Shown here: one piece after another, positions 1 to 6,117 of the stretch
How positions within the stretch are numbered: position 1 is the first letter of the stretch
How the letters are laid out: the number at the start of each line of letters is the position of its first letter
DNA from: Sulfurimonas sp.
GTDB taxonomy: Bacteria; Campylobacterota; Campylobacteria; Campylobacterales; Sulfurimonadaceae
Direction of reading: 5' to 3'
Assembly (NCBI GenBank): GCA_027083475.1
Contig: JALWON010000233.1
Coordinates: 3,235-18,487 of the forward strand
Length of the DNA: 15,253 nt
The notes under the pieces: model-generated
The model's input: the letters and a program-made list of their open reading frames with translations, nothing else
Told to the model about the DNA's origin: nothing
Databases searched by the model: none
Made by a program: the position numbers and the translations under genes

Positions 1-113
1 ATAGTTACTTTCCCAATCCAATGTGGGGTGAAAAATTGCGTGATGCGAAGCTCAAGCTTCCAAATGAAGAGGAGTTTTATAAAAGAGTTGTGAAGGCTTT
101 AGAAAGAACTTAA
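1..113 (+). CDS. 3' end of an unrecognised gene
   Basis: An open frame enters from the left edge (first full codon at base 3) and stops at TAA 111-113, giving about 36 C-terminal residues that begin SYFPNPMWGEKL and end VVKALERT. The tail is charged and helical in character. I do not recognise the family from so short a fragment. The gene converges on fabH with 10 bases between the two stop codons, and no convincing terminator hairpin lies between them. That it is coding rests on the open frame and its composition only. Confidence 0.55.
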   Translation, partial: SYFPNPMWGEKLRDAKLKLPNEEEFYKRVVKALERT

Positions 114-123
114 AAAAGCTCTT

Positions 124-1125
124 CTATTTTTGAAGTGGTGAAAAAGGAACGAGTGCAGAGCCCCAAGTAAGCCCTCCACCAAAGGCATCAAGCAGCATCA
201 TATCTCCCGCTTGTAAACGCCCACTCTCATAAATATCATTAATAGCCATCGGAATAGAAGCCCCTGAAGTGTTTCCATACTTGTGCACAGTAAGCACTAC
301 TTGTTCTTCTTTCATCTTCAGTGCATCACCTACTGCTTTAATGATACGATAGTTCGCTTGATGTGGCACAAAATGTTTAATGGAATCACTCTCAATGTTG
401 TTATCAGCAAGAATCTCTTTGACATCTTTTGTCAGTGTGCGAACTGCTACTTTAAATGTTTCATTCCCTTTCATCTGCATAAAACAGCTTCCAGCTTCTT
501 TGTCTAAATCATCATGTGCGGAACCACTACCACCATTTGGAGTCATAAGTAAATCTGCATATTCACCATCTGCACCGGTGTGAACATCTACAATGGCTTC
601 TGCTTTGTTTTCAGTCGCAGAAATCACAGCAGCCCCTGCACCATCACCAAACAAGATACATGTACCTCTATCTGTCCAATCCGTAATTGCAGAGAGTTTT
701 TCACTTCCAATAATGAGTACATTTTTTTTCATGCCTGATTCTATAAATGCTTTTGCAATAGAAAGAATATAAACAAAACCTGTACAAGCAGCACTAATAT
801 CAAAAGAAGTTACATTCTTTAAACCAATTTTTGTTGCAATGATTGTTGCGTTTGAAGGCATATTGAAATAATCGGGAGAAATTGTTGCACACACAACCAA
901 ATCTATATCTTCTTTTGCTATGCCACTTCGCTCTAGTGCAAGTTCTGCTGCAGCTGCACCCATGTCGCTGTTACGTTCATTATCAGCTGCAATACGACGC
1001 TCTTTAATACCTGTGCGTTTATATATCCACTCATCCGATGTATCTACCATCTGTGATAGGTCATCATTTGTTAAAACTTTTTGAGGCACATAAGCCCCTA
1101 TTGAACGTAGTGCTGCATAAGCCAT
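124..1125 (-). CDS. fabH: 3-oxoacyl-ACP synthase III (FabH)
   Basis: Starts type II fatty-acid synthesis in the cytoplasm by condensing an acyl-CoA (usually acetyl-CoA) with malonyl-ACP to acetoacetyl-ACP. The 333-residue protein has the full thiolase-fold signature. The nucleophile is Cys114 in SAACTGF, His255 lies in VPHQAN, and Asn285 lies in YGNTSG, which is the Cys-His-Asn triad of the family. The conserved DEWIYKRTGI is at 31-40 and a FGDGAGA motif is near 159-165. Length is slightly above E. coli FabH (317). The ATG start overlaps the plsX stop by one base (TAATG on the minus strand), so translation is probably coupled. It is the last gene of the ndk-yceD-rpmF-plsX-fabH run. Nothing is missing or unusual. 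Confidence 0.97.
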   Translation of the reverse strand: MAYAALRSIGAYVPQKVLTNDDLSQMVDTSDEWIYKRTGIKERRIAADNERNSDMGAAAAELALERSGIAKEDIDLVVCATISPDYFNMPSNATIIATKIGLKNVTSFDISAACTGFVYILSIAKAFIESGMKKNVLIIGSEKLSAITDWTDRGTCILFGDGAGAAVISATENKAEAIVDVHTGADGEYADLLMTPNGGSGSAHDDLDKEAGSCFMQMKGNETFKVAVRTLTKDVKEILADNNIESDSIKHFVPHQANYRIIKAVGDALKMKEEQVVLTVHKYGNTSGASIPMAINDIYESGRLQAGDMMLLDAFGGGLTWGSALVPFSPLQK

Positions 1126-2123
1126 TAAGAATCCTTTTGTTTTAGCGCTTCTAATCTCTCGATGATATGTGCATTGACACCTGTATCGACATAGTTAATT
1201 GCTTGGTAAATAGCATTTTCAATCGCACGAGCATTACTTTTACCATGACTTACTATTGCACACCCTTTGATACCAATAAGTGGAGCACCCCCTACCTCTG
1301 CATAATCAATCTGCTTTTTCAAGAGTTTAAACACTTTTCGCATGAGAAGAGCTCCTGTAACTGCTACAGGAGACTTACGAATATAATCCTTTATAAGTCC
1401 CGAAATGGTAGAAGCAACCCCTTCACTCGCTTTGAGTACGAGATTTCCGACAAATCCGTCACAAGTAATAACATCACAGGAGCCATTAAAAATGTCACTT
1501 CCCTCCACATTTCCTTTAAAACCTTTATAACCTTCAAGGAGTTTAAAAGTTGCTTTGGTAACTTCATTGCCTTTTGAAGCCTCTTCACCATTAGCTAAAA
1601 GTCCTATGCTTGGATTTTCAATTTTGAGTAAATCTTCTGCATAGCAACCACCCATAACAGCAAATTGTGCTAAATGTTCCGGTTTTGAATCGACATTGGC
1701 ACCAACATCTAAAACAACAGAATTTCTTCCCGTTCTGGTTGGCATAAGTGTGACAAGTGCAGGACGAGCCACCCCTTTAAGGCGACCAAGGCGTAAGGTT
1801 GCAAGTGTCATTGTAGCCCCACTGTGCCCTGCTGAGACAACACCATCTGCTTCTCCATTACGGACAAGTTCCATCGCTTTGTATATAGTACTCTCTTTGC
1901 GTTTCACTGCATCTGTCGCATGGTCACTCATAGCAATGACATCATCAGTATCGACAATAGAAATCTTAGCTCTATAACTTTTTGGTAACAAAGGTAAAAT
2001 TTCTGACTTTTTTCCTACTAAAATAGGTATGAAACGTTCTTTCTTGAGTGCAGCAACACAACCTTTGACAATTGGCTCAGGACCAAAGTCCCCGCCCATT
2101 GCATCAATAGCAATCTTTACCAT
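1125..2123 (-). CDS. plsX: Phosphate acyltransferase PlsX
   Basis: Converts acyl-ACP and phosphate to acyl-phosphate, the donor that PlsY uses to acylate glycerol-3-phosphate in phospholipid synthesis. It is a peripheral membrane enzyme. The 332 residues carry the family motifs in order: DAMGGDFGP at 7-15, SAGHSGATM at 97-105, LDVGANVDSKPEHL at 138-151 and LLANGEEASKGNEVTK at 175-190, followed by CDGFVGN. Length is normal. The ATG at 2121-2123 lies three bases after the rpmF stop. The downstream overlap with fabH couples phospholipid and fatty-acid initiation steps on one message. Confidence 0.97.
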   Translation of the reverse strand: MVKIAIDAMGGDFGPEPIVKGCVAALKKERFIPILVGKKSEILPLLPKSYRAKISIVDTDDVIAMSDHATDAVKRKESTIYKAMELVRNGEADGVVSAGHSGATMTLATLRLGRLKGVARPALVTLMPTRTGRNSVVLDVGANVDSKPEHLAQFAVMGGCYAEDLLKIENPSIGLLANGEEASKGNEVTKATFKLLEGYKGFKGNVEGSDIFNGSCDVITCDGFVGNLVLKASEGVASTISGLIKDYIRKSPVAVTGALLMRKVFKLLKKQIDYAEVGGAPLIGIKGCAIVSHGKSNARAIENAIYQAINYVDTGVNAHIIERLEALKQKDS

Positions 2124-2126
2124 TGA

Positions 2127-2276
2127 CTATTTATACTCGCCAGTTGTAGGGTTAATATGGTGAGGGAGTCTGTAAGTTCCATCTGCATCTTTCACAGGTT
2201 TCGCTAAAGTAATTTTGTAATGTGTTCTGCGTTTTGCTGAACGAGAGTGAGATACTCTTCTCTTAGGTACTGCCAT
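2127..2276 (-). CDS. rpmF: 50S ribosomal protein L32
   Basis: A short reading frame of 49 residues encodes L32, a basic protein of the large ribosomal subunit. It begins MAVPKRRVSHSRSAKRRTHY, the standard L32 N-terminus, and ends INPTTGEYK. It has no cysteines, so it is not the zinc-binding form. ATG is at 2274-2276 and TAG at 2127-2129. A strong Shine-Dalgarno (AAAGGAA on the minus strand) precedes the start. The yceD-rpmF-plsX-fabH order is widely conserved in bacteria and supports the call. Confidence 0.97.
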   Translation of the reverse strand: MAVPKRRVSHSRSAKRRTHYKITLAKPVKDADGTYRLPHHINPTTGEYK

Positions 2277-2303
2277 AGTATTAAGTTCCTTTCTTTTTAA
2301 ATT

Positions 2304-2663
2304 TTAGTTTGAGTTTTGACACTTTTTGCAACGTAAATAGTCGCTTTTGATAAGTTCAATTTCAGAGGCTAAAAGCTCTTCAATATCTACATTACCATCC
2401 AATGATTCAACAACATCCAAATCAACATTGTCAAAACCATTATAAATACCATCTGAGAGAAAAAATTCTATCTCCTCATCAACCGGCATTGTATACTCTT
2501 GTGCACAAATGTCACAAGGTTTTTCAAGTAATCCACTAAGTTTTGCACGAAGCAAAATTAATTTACCTGAATGATACTCTAAATAACCTTTAAAAATCAT
2601 TTCCCCAGATTTTACTTCAAAATCAAAAGGTGTTTTGGTTATTTTTCGTAAAGCTATTTTCAC
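2304..2663 (-). CDS. yceD: DUF177 (YceD-family) protein
   Basis: A 119-residue member of the DUF177/YceD family, which sits upstream of rpmF in most bacteria and is linked in the literature to accumulation of 23S rRNA. Visible here are an N-terminal beta-rich half, an acidic middle, and two cysteine pairs: Cys50/Cys53 (CDIC) and Cys112/Cys115 (CKKC). Together the pairs could form a zinc site, which is inference. The start is GTG at 2661-2663 with only a weak Shine-Dalgarno, nine bases after the ndk stop, so translation is probably coupled to ndk. The family call rests on the cysteine pattern, size and gene order. Confidence 0.85.
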   Translation of the reverse strand: MKIALRKITKTPFDFEVKSGEMIFKGYLEYHSGKLILLRAKLSGLLEKPCDICAQEYTMPVDEEIEFFLSDGIYNGFDNVDLDVVESLDGNVDIEELLASEIELIKSDYLRCKKCQNSN

Positions 2664-2672
2664 AAACAGTAC

Positions 2673-3086
2673 TTAAGAGAGTTCTCTTTGTGAAAAGAAA
2701 AATGCTATCTCATTTGCAGCATTTTCAACAGAATCACTTCCGTGAACTGCATTTGCATCTATATTTTCAGCGAAATCTGCACGGATAGTTCCAGCTTGTG
2801 CCTCTTTAGGGTTTGTAGCCCCCATTAGATCACGGTTCTTTTGCATAGCATTTTCACCCTCTAAAACTGAAACAACAACAGGACCAGAAATCATAAAATC
2901 AACAAGGTCGTTAAAAAAAGGACGTTCTGCATGCACAGCATAAAATGCTTCAGCATCAGCACGTGAAAGTTGTATTTTTCTTGTTGCAGCAATTTTTAAA
3001 CCATTGCTCTCAAATCTGTCTAAAATTTTGCCTATAACACCTTTTGCAACTGCATCTGGTTTGATTATCGATAGTGTTCTTTCCAT
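2673..3086 (-). CDS. ndk: Nucleoside diphosphate kinase
   Basis: Balances nucleoside triphosphate pools by transferring the gamma-phosphate from ATP to NDPs through a phospho-histidine. At 137 residues it is of usual size. The catalytic His115 is in NAVHGSDS, with Asn112 just before it. ERTLSIIKPDAV opens the protein with Lys9 of the nucleotide pocket, and the GATNPKEA loop is at 89-96. It is the first gene of the lipid/ribosome operon: a clear -10 box stands at 3121-3126 and an AGAGGA ribosome site precedes the ATG. It ends nine bases before the yceD start. Confidence 0.97.
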   Translation of the reverse strand: MERTLSIIKPDAVAKGVIGKILDRFESNGLKIAATRKIQLSRADAEAFYAVHAERPFFNDLVDFMISGPVVVSVLEGENAMQKNRDLMGATNPKEAQAGTIRADFAENIDANAVHGSDSVENAANEIAFFFSQRELS

Positions 3087-3120
3087 AAAATTTCCTCTGA
3101 AAATATAAAATTAGAGTGGA

Positions 3121-3132
3121 ATTATACCCAAA
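3121..3132 (-). promoter_or_regulatory. Sigma-70 promoter of the ndk operon
   Basis: On the minus strand this reads TTTGGGTATAAT when the flanking T's are included, with the -10 hexamer TATAAT at 3126-3121. A TTTGG-type extension directly upstream of -10 is typical of Campylobacterota promoters, which often lack a -35. The predicted transcript start near 3114 gives a leader of about 28 bases before ndk. It should drive ndk, yceD, rpmF, plsX and fabH. Confidence 0.7.
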
Positions 3133-3168
3133 TAAAGATTGTTTTTAGTTTAAATAAAGATTGTTTTT
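3130..3168. repeat. 17-base direct repeat, 22-base period
   Basis: AAATAAAGATTGTTTTT occurs exactly at 3130-3146 and again at 3152-3168, separated by five bases. The pair lies immediately upstream of the ndk-operon -10 box, occupying where a -35 and an upstream element would be. The 22-base period places both copies on about the same face of the helix. It could be an operator for a regulator or an AT-rich promoter-enhancing element. Confidence 0.75.
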
Positions 3169-3201
3169 GATTTTTTAGACGTAAAAGGAGTTATTTTATA
3201 G

Positions 3202-3230
3202 TTTTTGAAACACAAAAAGTGTTTCAAAAA
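3202..3230. repeat. Perfect 12-bp inverted repeat after the ferredoxin gene
   Basis: TTTTTGAAACAC and GTGTTTCAAAAA flank a five-A loop, forming a perfect 12-bp stem. It lies 11 bases beyond the ferredoxin stop. On either strand the stem ends in A's rather than U's, so it is not a textbook intrinsic terminator. It may act as a 3' stabiliser, a weak or Rho-assisted terminator, or a protein site upstream of the ndk promoter. Confidence 0.6.
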
Positions 3231-3240
3231 AGGTGTTAGA

Positions 3241-3525
3241 CTACTCTACAACAGGTTCTTTTGCTGAACGTTGTTCTTCTGTAATGTCTTCTCTATGCTC
3301 AGAGCTTTCACCAATAGCATCCCAAGTGATACAACCCTCTGTAGGACATGCAGTAGCACAAGCTGGTTCATCATGATGCCCAACACACTCTACACATTTA
3401 TCACCATATACATAATAAATCTCTTCACCCGTTGGATTATCATCCTCATCTACGATTGCTTCTACAGGACACTCATCAATACAAGCGCCACAGTTAATAC
3501 ATGTATCATTAATTAATACTGACAT
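3241..3525 (-). CDS. 2[4Fe-4S] ferredoxin, Alvin type
   Basis: A small low-potential electron carrier. The first cluster motif is Cys9-x2-Cys12-x2-Cys15-x3-Cys19-Pro. The second is Cys44-x2-Cys47-x8-Cys56-x3-Cys60-Pro, with an extra Cys65. The eight-residue spacing in the second motif is the Allochromatium vinosum-type signature. In this phylum such ferredoxins accept electrons from pyruvate and 2-oxoglutarate oxidoreductases (the reverse-TCA enzymes in Sulfurimonas relatives), and that role is inferred here. It is 94 residues long with an acidic, charged C-terminal tail (66-94). ATG at 3523-3525 follows a GAGGAG ribosome site. It appears to be monocistronic. Confidence 0.92.
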   Translation of the reverse strand: MSVLINDTCINCGACIDECPVEAIVDEDDNPTGEEIYYVYGDKCVECVGHHDEPACATACPTEGCITWDAIGESSEHREDITEEQRSAKEPVVE

Positions 3526-3553
3526 TTTTTCTCCTCAAAAATTTGATTAATGT

Positions 3554-3559
3554 ACTATA
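3554..3559 (-). promoter_or_regulatory. -10 box of the ferredoxin gene
   Basis: The minus strand reads GTGTATAGTACA, with TATAGT as -10 and an A/T-rich run upstream. It gives a leader of about 20 bases containing the GAGGAG ribosome site. There is no clear -35. The call is moderate because the surrounding DNA is AT-rich. Confidence 0.5.
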
Positions 3560-3601
3560 CACTTTAGTTTTTTAAAATTAGCTAAAAATGTATAGTTGTT
3601 A

Positions 3602-3622
3602 TAACATTGGACAAGAATGTTA
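3602..3622. repeat. Weak hairpin behind metK
   Basis: TAACATT and AATGTTA pair perfectly around a seven-base loop, six bases after the metK stop. The stem is AT-rich and no U-run follows directly, so it is at best a poor terminator for metK. Confidence 0.3.
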
Positions 3623-3627
3623 CACTT

Positions 3628-4785
3628 TTACAGCCCTAAATAGGCTTTAATTTCCTCTGCTCTATCTGTCTTTTCCCAGCTAAAGCCATCCTCTTCACGT
3701 CCAAAATGCCCATAAGCAGCAGTTTTTCTATAAATTGGTTTGAGTAAATCAAGTGACTTTATAATTCCAGCAGGACTTAGATCAAAAAGCTCTTTAACAC
3801 ACTCTTCAATCTTCGCTTCCTCTACTTTGCCAGTTCCATGTGTATCTACCATAATAGAAACAGGCTGCACAACACCAATGGCATATGCCACTTGAATAGT
3901 CGCCTTATCGCAGGCACCTGAAGCTACAAGATTTTTTGCAACATGGCGTGCTGCATACGCTGCACTTCTATCTACCTTTGTAGGGTCTTTTCCAGAGAAT
4001 GCTCCCCCACCGTGTGGGCATGAACCACCATAGGTATCGACAATGATTTTTCGTCCAGTAAGTCCTGCATCCCCTTGTGGCCCACCAATGACAAATTTTC
4101 CTGTTGGGTTGATATGAAAAATCGTATTTTCATCCATCATATCTGCAGGAATCACCTGCTTAATAACCTCTTCAATCATATCTTTATGAATCTGTTGTTG
4201 GTCAATATTTTCATGATGTTGTGTAGAGATTACCACAGTCTCTACCGCTACTGGTTTATCATCTACATAGCGCACACTAATTTGTGCTTTGCCATCAGGA
4301 CGTAAGTAAGGAACAATTCCCTCTTTACGCACAAATGCGAGTCTTTGTGTTAAACGGTGTGCTAAGTGAATTGGCAAAGGCATCAGTACATCTGTCTCAC
4401 GACAAGCATACCCAAACATAAGCCCTTGATCACCCGCACCAATAGCGCCATCTTCTTGATCAACCCCTTGGTTGATATCAGGAGATTGTTCCCCTATTCC
4501 GTTTAATACCGCTGCTGCTCTATAGTCAAAACCATAATTTGCATCAGTGTAACCTATCTCCTGAATCACTTCTCTTGCAATCTCTTGCATTGGGGCATAT
4601 GCCGTCGTCTTCAGTTCGCCTGCAATTACACAAAAACCATTAGATACCAAAGTCTCACACGCAACACGTGCCTTTGGGTCATGTTCAATAATATAATCCA
4701 GAACGGCATCACTGATCTGATCTGCCATCTTATCAGGGTGCCCTTCTGTTACAGACTCTGAAGTAAATATATACTCTTTCGTCAT
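3628..4785 (-). CDS. metK: S-adenosylmethionine synthetase
   Basis: Makes SAM, the main methyl donor, from methionine and ATP in the cytoplasm. The 385-residue length and motifs are standard: EGHPDK at 14-19 with catalytic His16, the GAGDQGLMFGYAC signature at 116-128, and the GGGAFSGKDPTKVDRS phosphate-binding region at 259-274. The ATG at 4783-4785 follows AAGGAA at a good distance. A TATACT -10 box at 4838-4833 gives it its own transcript. The leader, about 40 bases, holds a 7-bp hairpin and a short in-frame upstream ORF (see those entries). Its ferredoxin neighbour is probably a separate transcript. Confidence 0.98.
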   Translation of the reverse strand: MTKEYIFTSESVTEGHPDKMADQISDAVLDYIIEHDPKARVACETLVSNGFCVIAGELKTTAYAPMQEIAREVIQEIGYTDANYGFDYRAAAVLNGIGEQSPDINQGVDQEDGAIGAGDQGLMFGYACRETDVLMPLPIHLAHRLTQRLAFVRKEGIVPYLRPDGKAQISVRYVDDKPVAVETVVISTQHHENIDQQQIHKDMIEEVIKQVIPADMMDENTIFHINPTGKFVIGGPQGDAGLTGRKIIVDTYGGSCPHGGGAFSGKDPTKVDRSAAYAARHVAKNLVASGACDKATIQVAYAIGVVQPVSIMVDTHGTGKVEEAKIEECVKELFDLSPAGIIKSLDLLKPIYRKTAAYGHFGREEDGFSWEKTDRAEEIKAYLGL

Positions 4786-4794
4786 CGATTTTCC

Positions 4795-4821
4795 TTATTG
4801 AGATATGAGGTCTTGCCTCAT
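4795..4821 (-). other. Candidate 8-codon upstream ORF in the metK leader
   Basis: On the minus strand ATG at 4821-4819 opens an 8-codon frame, MRQDLISQ, ending in TAA at 4797-4795. It is in frame with metK, and its stop overlaps the metK ribosome site (TAAGGAA). No Shine-Dalgarno precedes it. The predicted transcript start lies only about four bases upstream, so translation would be near-leaderless. Whether it is translated is unknown and it could be chance. Confidence 0.3.
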
Positions 4822-4822
4822 A
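4804..4822 (-). promoter_or_regulatory. Hairpin in the metK leader
   Basis: A perfect 7-bp stem, TATGAGG / CCTCATA on the minus strand, with a five-base loop CAAGA. It ends eight bases before the metK ribosome site and hides the ATG of the candidate upstream ORF. It is too small for a known SAM riboswitch. Confidence 0.5.
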
Positions 4823-4832
4823 AATCAACGAA

Positions 4833-4838
4833 AGTATA
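4833..4838 (-). promoter_or_regulatory. -10 box of metK
   Basis: The minus strand reads TTTAGCTATACTTTC, with TATACT as the -10 hexamer and AT-rich DNA upstream. A transcript start near 4826 is predicted. It lies back to back with the sigma-28 promoter of the next gene, whose -35 begins at 4841. Confidence 0.6.
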
Positions 4839-4840
4839 GC

Positions 4841-4867
4841 TAAATATTTATTTAATCTAGCCGATGA
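4841..4867 (+). promoter_or_regulatory. Sigma-28 (FliA) promoter
   Basis: TAAA at 4841-4844, exactly 15 bases, then GCCGATGA at 4860-4867. The FliA consensus is TAAA-N15-GCCGATAA, so 11 of 12 specified bases match at the exact spacing. The predicted transcript start near 4874 leaves a leader of about 24 bases containing the AAAGGA ribosome site of the gene at 4898. Confidence 0.7.
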
Positions 4868-4897
4868 TACAAGTACTTACCCCATAAAGGATGCATT

Positions 4898-5416
4898 ATG
4901 AACACTTCTTACAGCCTCGATGCTTACAAATCACATGACCTTAGCATTGCCATGAAAACATCCAGTGGTGATGTCATAAAAATGGATTTTTCCAACCAAC
5001 AGGCAGGCTCTTTTTCGCAAACAAAAAGTGCCAATGGCACAAGCACTCATGCAAGCTTTGCTTCTATGCAATCCTTTCAATTCTCTATTGACAGCAATGG
5101 CATCTCCGCACAAGATCAAAAAGAGATAGATGCTTTTATGAAAAAAGCACAGCCTTTTATTGATGATTTTTTACAAGAGCTCCAAAAAGATGCCCCAAAG
5201 TCACCTGTGACACAACTTGCCAACACAATAGCCGCTATTTTTGAGCCAAGTAAACCAAGAGATGAAAATAGTAAAAACTTTGTGAAAACAAATATTGTCA
5301 AAACATTTGATAAAGCGAACAAAAACATTCAAGAGGATATTTTCAAAGAGATGCAAAAACTTTTAGAAAAAACCCTCAAGGCATTTGATACTTTACCTCA
5401 AAATATGTATGCATAA
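4898..5416 (+). CDS. Hypothetical protein, probable sigma-28 regulon member
   Basis: A 172-residue soluble protein with no signal peptide or membrane segment. The first 50 residues are Ser/Thr/Asn/Gln-rich and probably flexible. A short beta-like stretch FQFSIDSNGISAQDQKEI (61-78) leads into a helical, charged C-terminal region that includes the acidic FIDDFLQEL at 92-100. The general layout, a SIDSNG-type strand then a DEQ-rich helix, recalls DUF5610-like proteins from memory, but I am not sure of the family. ATG at 4898 follows AAAGGA. An ATG at 4891 is out of frame. The sigma-28 promoter upstream suggests expression with late flagellar or chemotaxis genes. A role in motility is inference from that promoter alone. 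Confidence 0.85.
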   Translation: MNTSYSLDAYKSHDLSIAMKTSSGDVIKMDFSNQQAGSFSQTKSANGTSTHASFASMQSFQFSIDSNGISAQDQKEIDAFMKKAQPFIDDFLQELQKDAPKSPVTQLANTIAAIFEPSKPRDENSKNFVKTNIVKTFDKANKNIQEDIFKEMQKLLEKTLKAFDTLPQNMYA

Positions 5417-5424
5417 TTTTATGC

Positions 5425-5430
5425 TACAAT
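5425..5430 (+). promoter_or_regulatory. -10 box giving a possible leaderless mRNA
   Basis: TTATGCTACAAT ends at 5430, an extended (TGC) -10 of the kind also seen at 9443 and 14658. The next gene's ATG is at 5438, seven bases after the hexamer, which is where transcription would be expected to start. No Shine-Dalgarno lies between (ATCGCCC). Confidence 0.5.
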
Positions 5431-5437
5431 ATCGCCC

Positions 5438-5998
5438 ATGAAAATAGTTTTATTTGTAATATCTCTTACACTGAGCCTCTTTGCACAGAGTGATTTAGAA
5501 AAAAGTTATGCCGATTTAAACAGTGCCATTGACACCATTGCAAAACAAAGTACTTTAAAAGAAAAAATTTCTTTGTACTATCTCGCACTTGCAACCCATG
5601 ATCAACTCTTTTATGCCCTATACAAAAAAGAGACAAGCAACGATGATTTGCAAGAGACGAAAAAAAGTATGTTACGTACCATTGTAAATCTGAAACAAAA
5701 TAAAGCGATTGCAGCTGATGCAATTACACAACTCCGCAACCGCTATGCACATTTTAATCAAGAAGCAAAAAAACTTCTCTATGCACAACAAGAGCCACAA
5801 ACTCTTGATGGAAAAACATTATACGAACAAACAGAAAAAACGTCCTATGTCAAAACCGTGCTTATCGCTTTTACCCTCTTTTTTATGTTACTGAGTGCAA
5901 TTTTGGCATATCTTCTTTATAGAAGTCATAAAACAAATGTCAGTAAAGAAAATTTTCCTATGATTGACACCCTTTTACAACACCAAACACAACTTTAA
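5438..5998 (+). CDS. Hypothetical exported/bitopic membrane protein
   Basis: A 186-residue protein I do not recognise. Residues 1-16 form a short signal peptide (hydrophobic core VLFVISLTLSLF, likely cut after Ala16 in LFAQS). Residues 17-135 are helical and Lys/Gln-rich, without cysteines, and probably periplasmic with coiled-coil character. A single strong membrane helix spans about 139-161, followed by a short tail of about 25 residues with positive charge (YRSHK), which points to an Nout-Cin topology. It lies 21 bases after the previous gene. It may be read both from the sigma-28 promoter and from its own -10 box. There is no ribosome site before its ATG. Confidence 0.8.
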   Translation: MKIVLFVISLTLSLFAQSDLEKSYADLNSAIDTIAKQSTLKEKISLYYLALATHDQLFYALYKKETSNDDLQETKKSMLRTIVNLKQNKAIAADAITQLRNRYAHFNQEAKKLLYAQQEPQTLDGKTLYEQTEKTSYVKTVLIAFTLFFMLLSAILAYLLYRSHKTNVSKENFPMIDTLLQHQTQL

Positions 5999-6008
5999 GC
6001 AGAAAAAC

Positions 6009-6038
6009 TTGACATTTTCAACTATCTTAGTGTAAAAT
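6009..6038 (+). promoter_or_regulatory. Sigma-70 promoter of rho-murI-murD
   Basis: A perfect -35 TTGACA (6009-6014), an 18-base spacer and a TAAAAT -10 (6033-6038) preceded by TG. A full -35 is unusual among this window's promoters. The leader to the rho ATG is about 70 bases and contains a weak 6-bp hairpin, AAGATA/TATCTT, at 6052-6070. Confidence 0.6.
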
Positions 6039-6117
6039 TTCATTAACAAAAAAGATATGCAAGGTATCTTCACATCTCTCCTCATTACAAAATCACACAA
6101 TTAAGGCAAACATTTCT

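Noticed and set aside
1167..1577. A 136-codon open frame opposite plsX.
   Set aside because: It lies antisense within a well-conserved gene, has no ribosome site, and its composition follows from the reverse of plsX codons.
4786..4826. A SAM riboswitch before metK.
   Set aside because: The predicted leader is only about 40 bases, with a single 7-bp stem, too small for known SAM riboswitch classes.
4898..5998. The two adjacent unknown genes as a toxin-antitoxin pair.
   Set aside because: Sizes of 172 and 186 residues, a signal peptide and membrane helix in the second, separate promoters and no overlap do not fit.
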